In this document: in pieces, positions 34,043 through 35,729 of the stretch
Numbering within the stretch: the stretch's first letter is position 1
Layout of the letters: every line of letters begins with the position of its first letter
From: an uncultured Acetatifactor sp.
GTDB taxonomy: Bacteria; Bacillota; Clostridia; Lachnospirales; Lachnospiraceae
Length of the DNA: 35,729 nucleotides
Assembly: GCA_947625255.1 (NCBI GenBank)
Contig: CANQNT010000036.1
Span: 1 to 35,729, forward strand
Direction: 5' to 3'
Position numbers and translations under genes: made by a program
The notes under the pieces: model-generated
What the model saw: only the letters and a program-made list of their open reading frames with translations
What the model was told of the DNA's origin: nothing
Database searches by the model: none

Positions 34043-34962
34043 TGGATGAGTTCCGCTTTCAAATTGAAGAAGATATGGAAGATGAGAGAATCGATAAGTG
34101 TATCAGTATGCTTATCGATTCTTTGTCGCGTTCCTTTCTGCAGAAGCTGATTAAAGACGGGCAGGTTTCCGTCAATGGGGCGGCGGTCAAAAGCAGTTAT
34201 CGCGTGAAAGCACAGGATGAGGTGCGCTTTTTTTTGCCAAAGGCCGTGGAACCGGACATTGAGCCGGAGCCGATTCCCCTTGACATTCTCTATGAGGATG
34301 AGGACGTGGCAGTGATCAATAAACCCAAGGGTATGGTGGTGCATCCCGCTGCCGGACATTACAGCGGTACGTTGGTCAATGCCTTATTGTATCACTGCGG
34401 GAAAGAACTATCCGGCATCAATGGCGTACTGCGTCCGGGCATCGTACATCGGATTGACATGGATACCACGGGTTCGATCATCGTTTGTAAGAATGACAAG
34501 GCACACAATCGCATTGCCGCGCAGCTGAAAGAGCATACCATCAAAAGAAGTTATCTGGCGATTTGTACCGGCAATTTGAAAGAGGATCAACTGACGATTG
34601 ACAAGCCCTTGGGACGACATCCCGCGGACCGGAAAAAAAGAGCCGTAGATATGAAAAACGGGAAACGTGCGGTTACCCATGTAAAAGTGCTGCGGCGTTT
34701 TAGTGGTTATACTTATATTGAATGTGTCCTGGAAACGGGGCGAACACATCAGATTCGGGTGCATATGGCCAGCATCGGACATCCTTTGCTTGGTGATGAA
34801 TTATATTCCAACACGAAATCACCTTTTCATCTTCAGGGACAGACCCTGCATGCTTCCGTGCTGGGGTTTGTACATCCCTCCACGAATGAATATGTGGAGG
34901 TCATCGCACCCCTGCCGGAATATTTTGAGCATTTATTACAAATCCTTGAAAAAAGGCCTTAA
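34042..34962 (+). CDS. RluA/RluD-family pseudouridine synthase
   Basis: The 306-residue RNA-modifying enzyme has an S4 RNA-binding domain (about 14-65: RIDKCISMLI, LQKLIKDGQVSVNG) and a catalytic domain with HRIDMDTTG, where D139 is the catalytic Asp. Typical members read HRLDKDTSG. Further motifs are INKPKGMVVHP, AICTGN and the end segment GRTHQIRVHMASIGHPLLGD. It is the usual neighbour of lspA. The ATG shares one base with the lspA stop (TGATG), with GGAAGGGGAA upstream. The exact rRNA target cannot be told from the sequence. Confidence 0.94.
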   Translation: MDEFRFQIEEDMEDERIDKCISMLIDSLSRSFLQKLIKDGQVSVNGAAVKSSYRVKAQDEVRFFLPKAVEPDIEPEPIPLDILYEDEDVAVINKPKGMVVHPAAGHYSGTLVNALLYHCGKELSGINGVLRPGIVHRIDMDTTGSIIVCKNDKAHNRIAAQLKEHTIKRSYLAICTGNLKEDQLTIDKPLGRHPADRKKRAVDMKNGKRAVTHVKVLRRFSGYTYIECVLETGRTHQIRVHMASIGHPLLGDELYSNTKSPFHLQGQTLHASVLGFVHPSTNEYVEVIAPLPEYFEHLLQILEKRP

Positions 34963-34976
34963 CTAGGAGGAAAACC

Positions 34977-35651
34977 ATGAACCTTTTTGACATCCTGGGA
35001 CCGGTGATGGTAGGACCCAGTAGTTCTCATACCGCCGGAGCGGTGCGGATTGGCAACCTGGCGAGAAAGCTTTTGCAGGAGACGCCTGTTCGTGCGGATA
35101 TTTATCTGCACGGATCCTTTGCAACCACGGGCAGGGGACACGGTACCGACCGCGCCCTGATAGCAGGATTGTTGGGCATGAAGCCGGACGATATGCGGAT
35201 ACCGGACAGCTTTGAGATTGCCAGGCAAAAAGGCCTGAACTTTACTTTTGCTAATAAGAACCTAAAAAACGCCCACCCCAATACCGCGCTTTTGGTTTTG
35301 GAAGGGGCAGGGGGACGCACCGTGCAGATTCAGGCGGCATCCGTCGGCGGCGGTCGGGTGGAGGTTCATAGGCTGGACGGCATTGAAGTGACTTTTTCCG
35401 CGGAAAAACCCACTTTGATTGTTTACAATGAAGACCGTCCGGGTTATGTATCAGAGGTGACCTCCGTCTTGTCCCACGACAAGATCAACATCGCCACCAT
35501 GCGCTTATACCGGGATAAAAGGGGCGGCTTCGGCATCATGGTGATTGAAATGGACCAGCCGATTCCCGAGATTTCCATTCAGTGGCTGGGACATTTGGAA
35601 GGGATACACAAAGTCATTTATATCAATATGGGAGAAGATTCTTCTCTCTGA
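34977..35651 (+). CDS. sdaAB: L-serine dehydratase, iron-sulfur type, beta subunit
   Basis: The 224-residue subunit of the oxygen-sensitive, Fe-S L-serine dehydratase deaminates serine to pyruvate with its alpha subunit. The N-terminal motif DILGPVMVGPSSSHTAGAVRIG is diagnostic. The ASB domain runs to about residue 140, and an ACT regulatory domain follows (about 147-220: LIVYNEDRPGYVSEVTSVLSHDKINIA). AGGAGG lies before the ATG, 14 bases after the pseudouridine synthase gene. The alpha-subunit gene sdaAA would be expected next but is not in the last 78 bases of the window. Confidence 0.95.
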   Translation: MNLFDILGPVMVGPSSSHTAGAVRIGNLARKLLQETPVRADIYLHGSFATTGRGHGTDRALIAGLLGMKPDDMRIPDSFEIARQKGLNFTFANKNLKNAHPNTALLVLEGAGGRTVQIQAASVGGGRVEVHRLDGIEVTFSAEKPTLIVYNEDRPGYVSEVTSVLSHDKINIATMRLYRDKRGGFGIMVIEMDQPIPEISIQWLGHLEGIHKVIYINMGEDSSL

Positions 35652-35729
35652 CAGGAGCAATCTGGTGATATGTCAAGCTGATTTTTAAAAAGATTTTGAT
35701 ATGTTTTTGCTAAAAAGGGTAACTTTAAC

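Noticed and set aside
35652..35729. Start of sdaAA at the right edge
   Set aside because: The last 78 bases contain no start with a ribosome site and no recognisable coding match. The alpha subunit may lie beyond the window.

Overview
The window looks like the chromosome of a spore-forming Clostridia member, most likely a Lachnospiraceae-type Firmicute. Supporting signs are the cotJ spore-coat genes, strong AGGAGG-type ribosome binding sites, several TTG/GTG starts, a divergent MreB followed by mreC-mreD-mrdA-minC-minD-minE-rodA-mgsA, SepF, and a split L-serine dehydratase (the beta-subunit gene stands alone). I do not assign a genus.

Left end (1-2313). The window opens inside a large serine recombinase gene on the right-hand edge of an integrated element. 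The element joins the host chromosome at about 1430-1434, inside cotJC (minus strand). The cotJA-cotJB-cotJC operon is otherwise intact, but CotJC is cut after about 65 residues, just before its second group of metal ligands. The geometry (recombinase gene at the element edge, sporulation gene as target) resembles the skin-type elements that excise during sporulation. Whether this one does so is inference. A terminator-like hairpin sits on the element side of the junction and a 12-bp palindrome on the host side.

Envelope-response cluster (2314-6531). An OmpR-type response regulator, a HAMP histidine kinase, an unknown membrane-anchored protein and a VanY-type D,D-carboxypeptidase lie in one direction. 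An AGCS sodium:amino-acid symporter and peptidase T follow.

RNA modification and mismatch repair (9341-17979). miaB, mutS, mutL and miaA are followed by a PLP enzyme of the methionine gamma-lyase/aluminium-resistance family.

Cell-shape and division block (18223-29001). A small DUF4321-like membrane protein and radC precede mreB, mreC, mreD, mrdA (PBP2 with a large insertion), minC, minD, minE, rodA, mgsA and a lipoprotein D,D-carboxypeptidase. Spacing is tight, with several overlaps, and this is probably one long transcription unit for elongation, septum placement and peptidoglycan trimming.

Right end (29138-35651). A small P-loop gene has its own good promoter and a clear terminator. After it come a membrane-anchored HlyD-like protein, a YggS-type PLP protein, sepF, aroB, lspA, an RluA-family pseudouridine synthase and sdaAB. 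The window ends before any sdaAA. I saw no tRNA, rRNA, CRISPR array or insertion sequence. Apart from the element at the left edge, the window reads as ordinary core chromosome. Gaps between genes are all under 300 bases.
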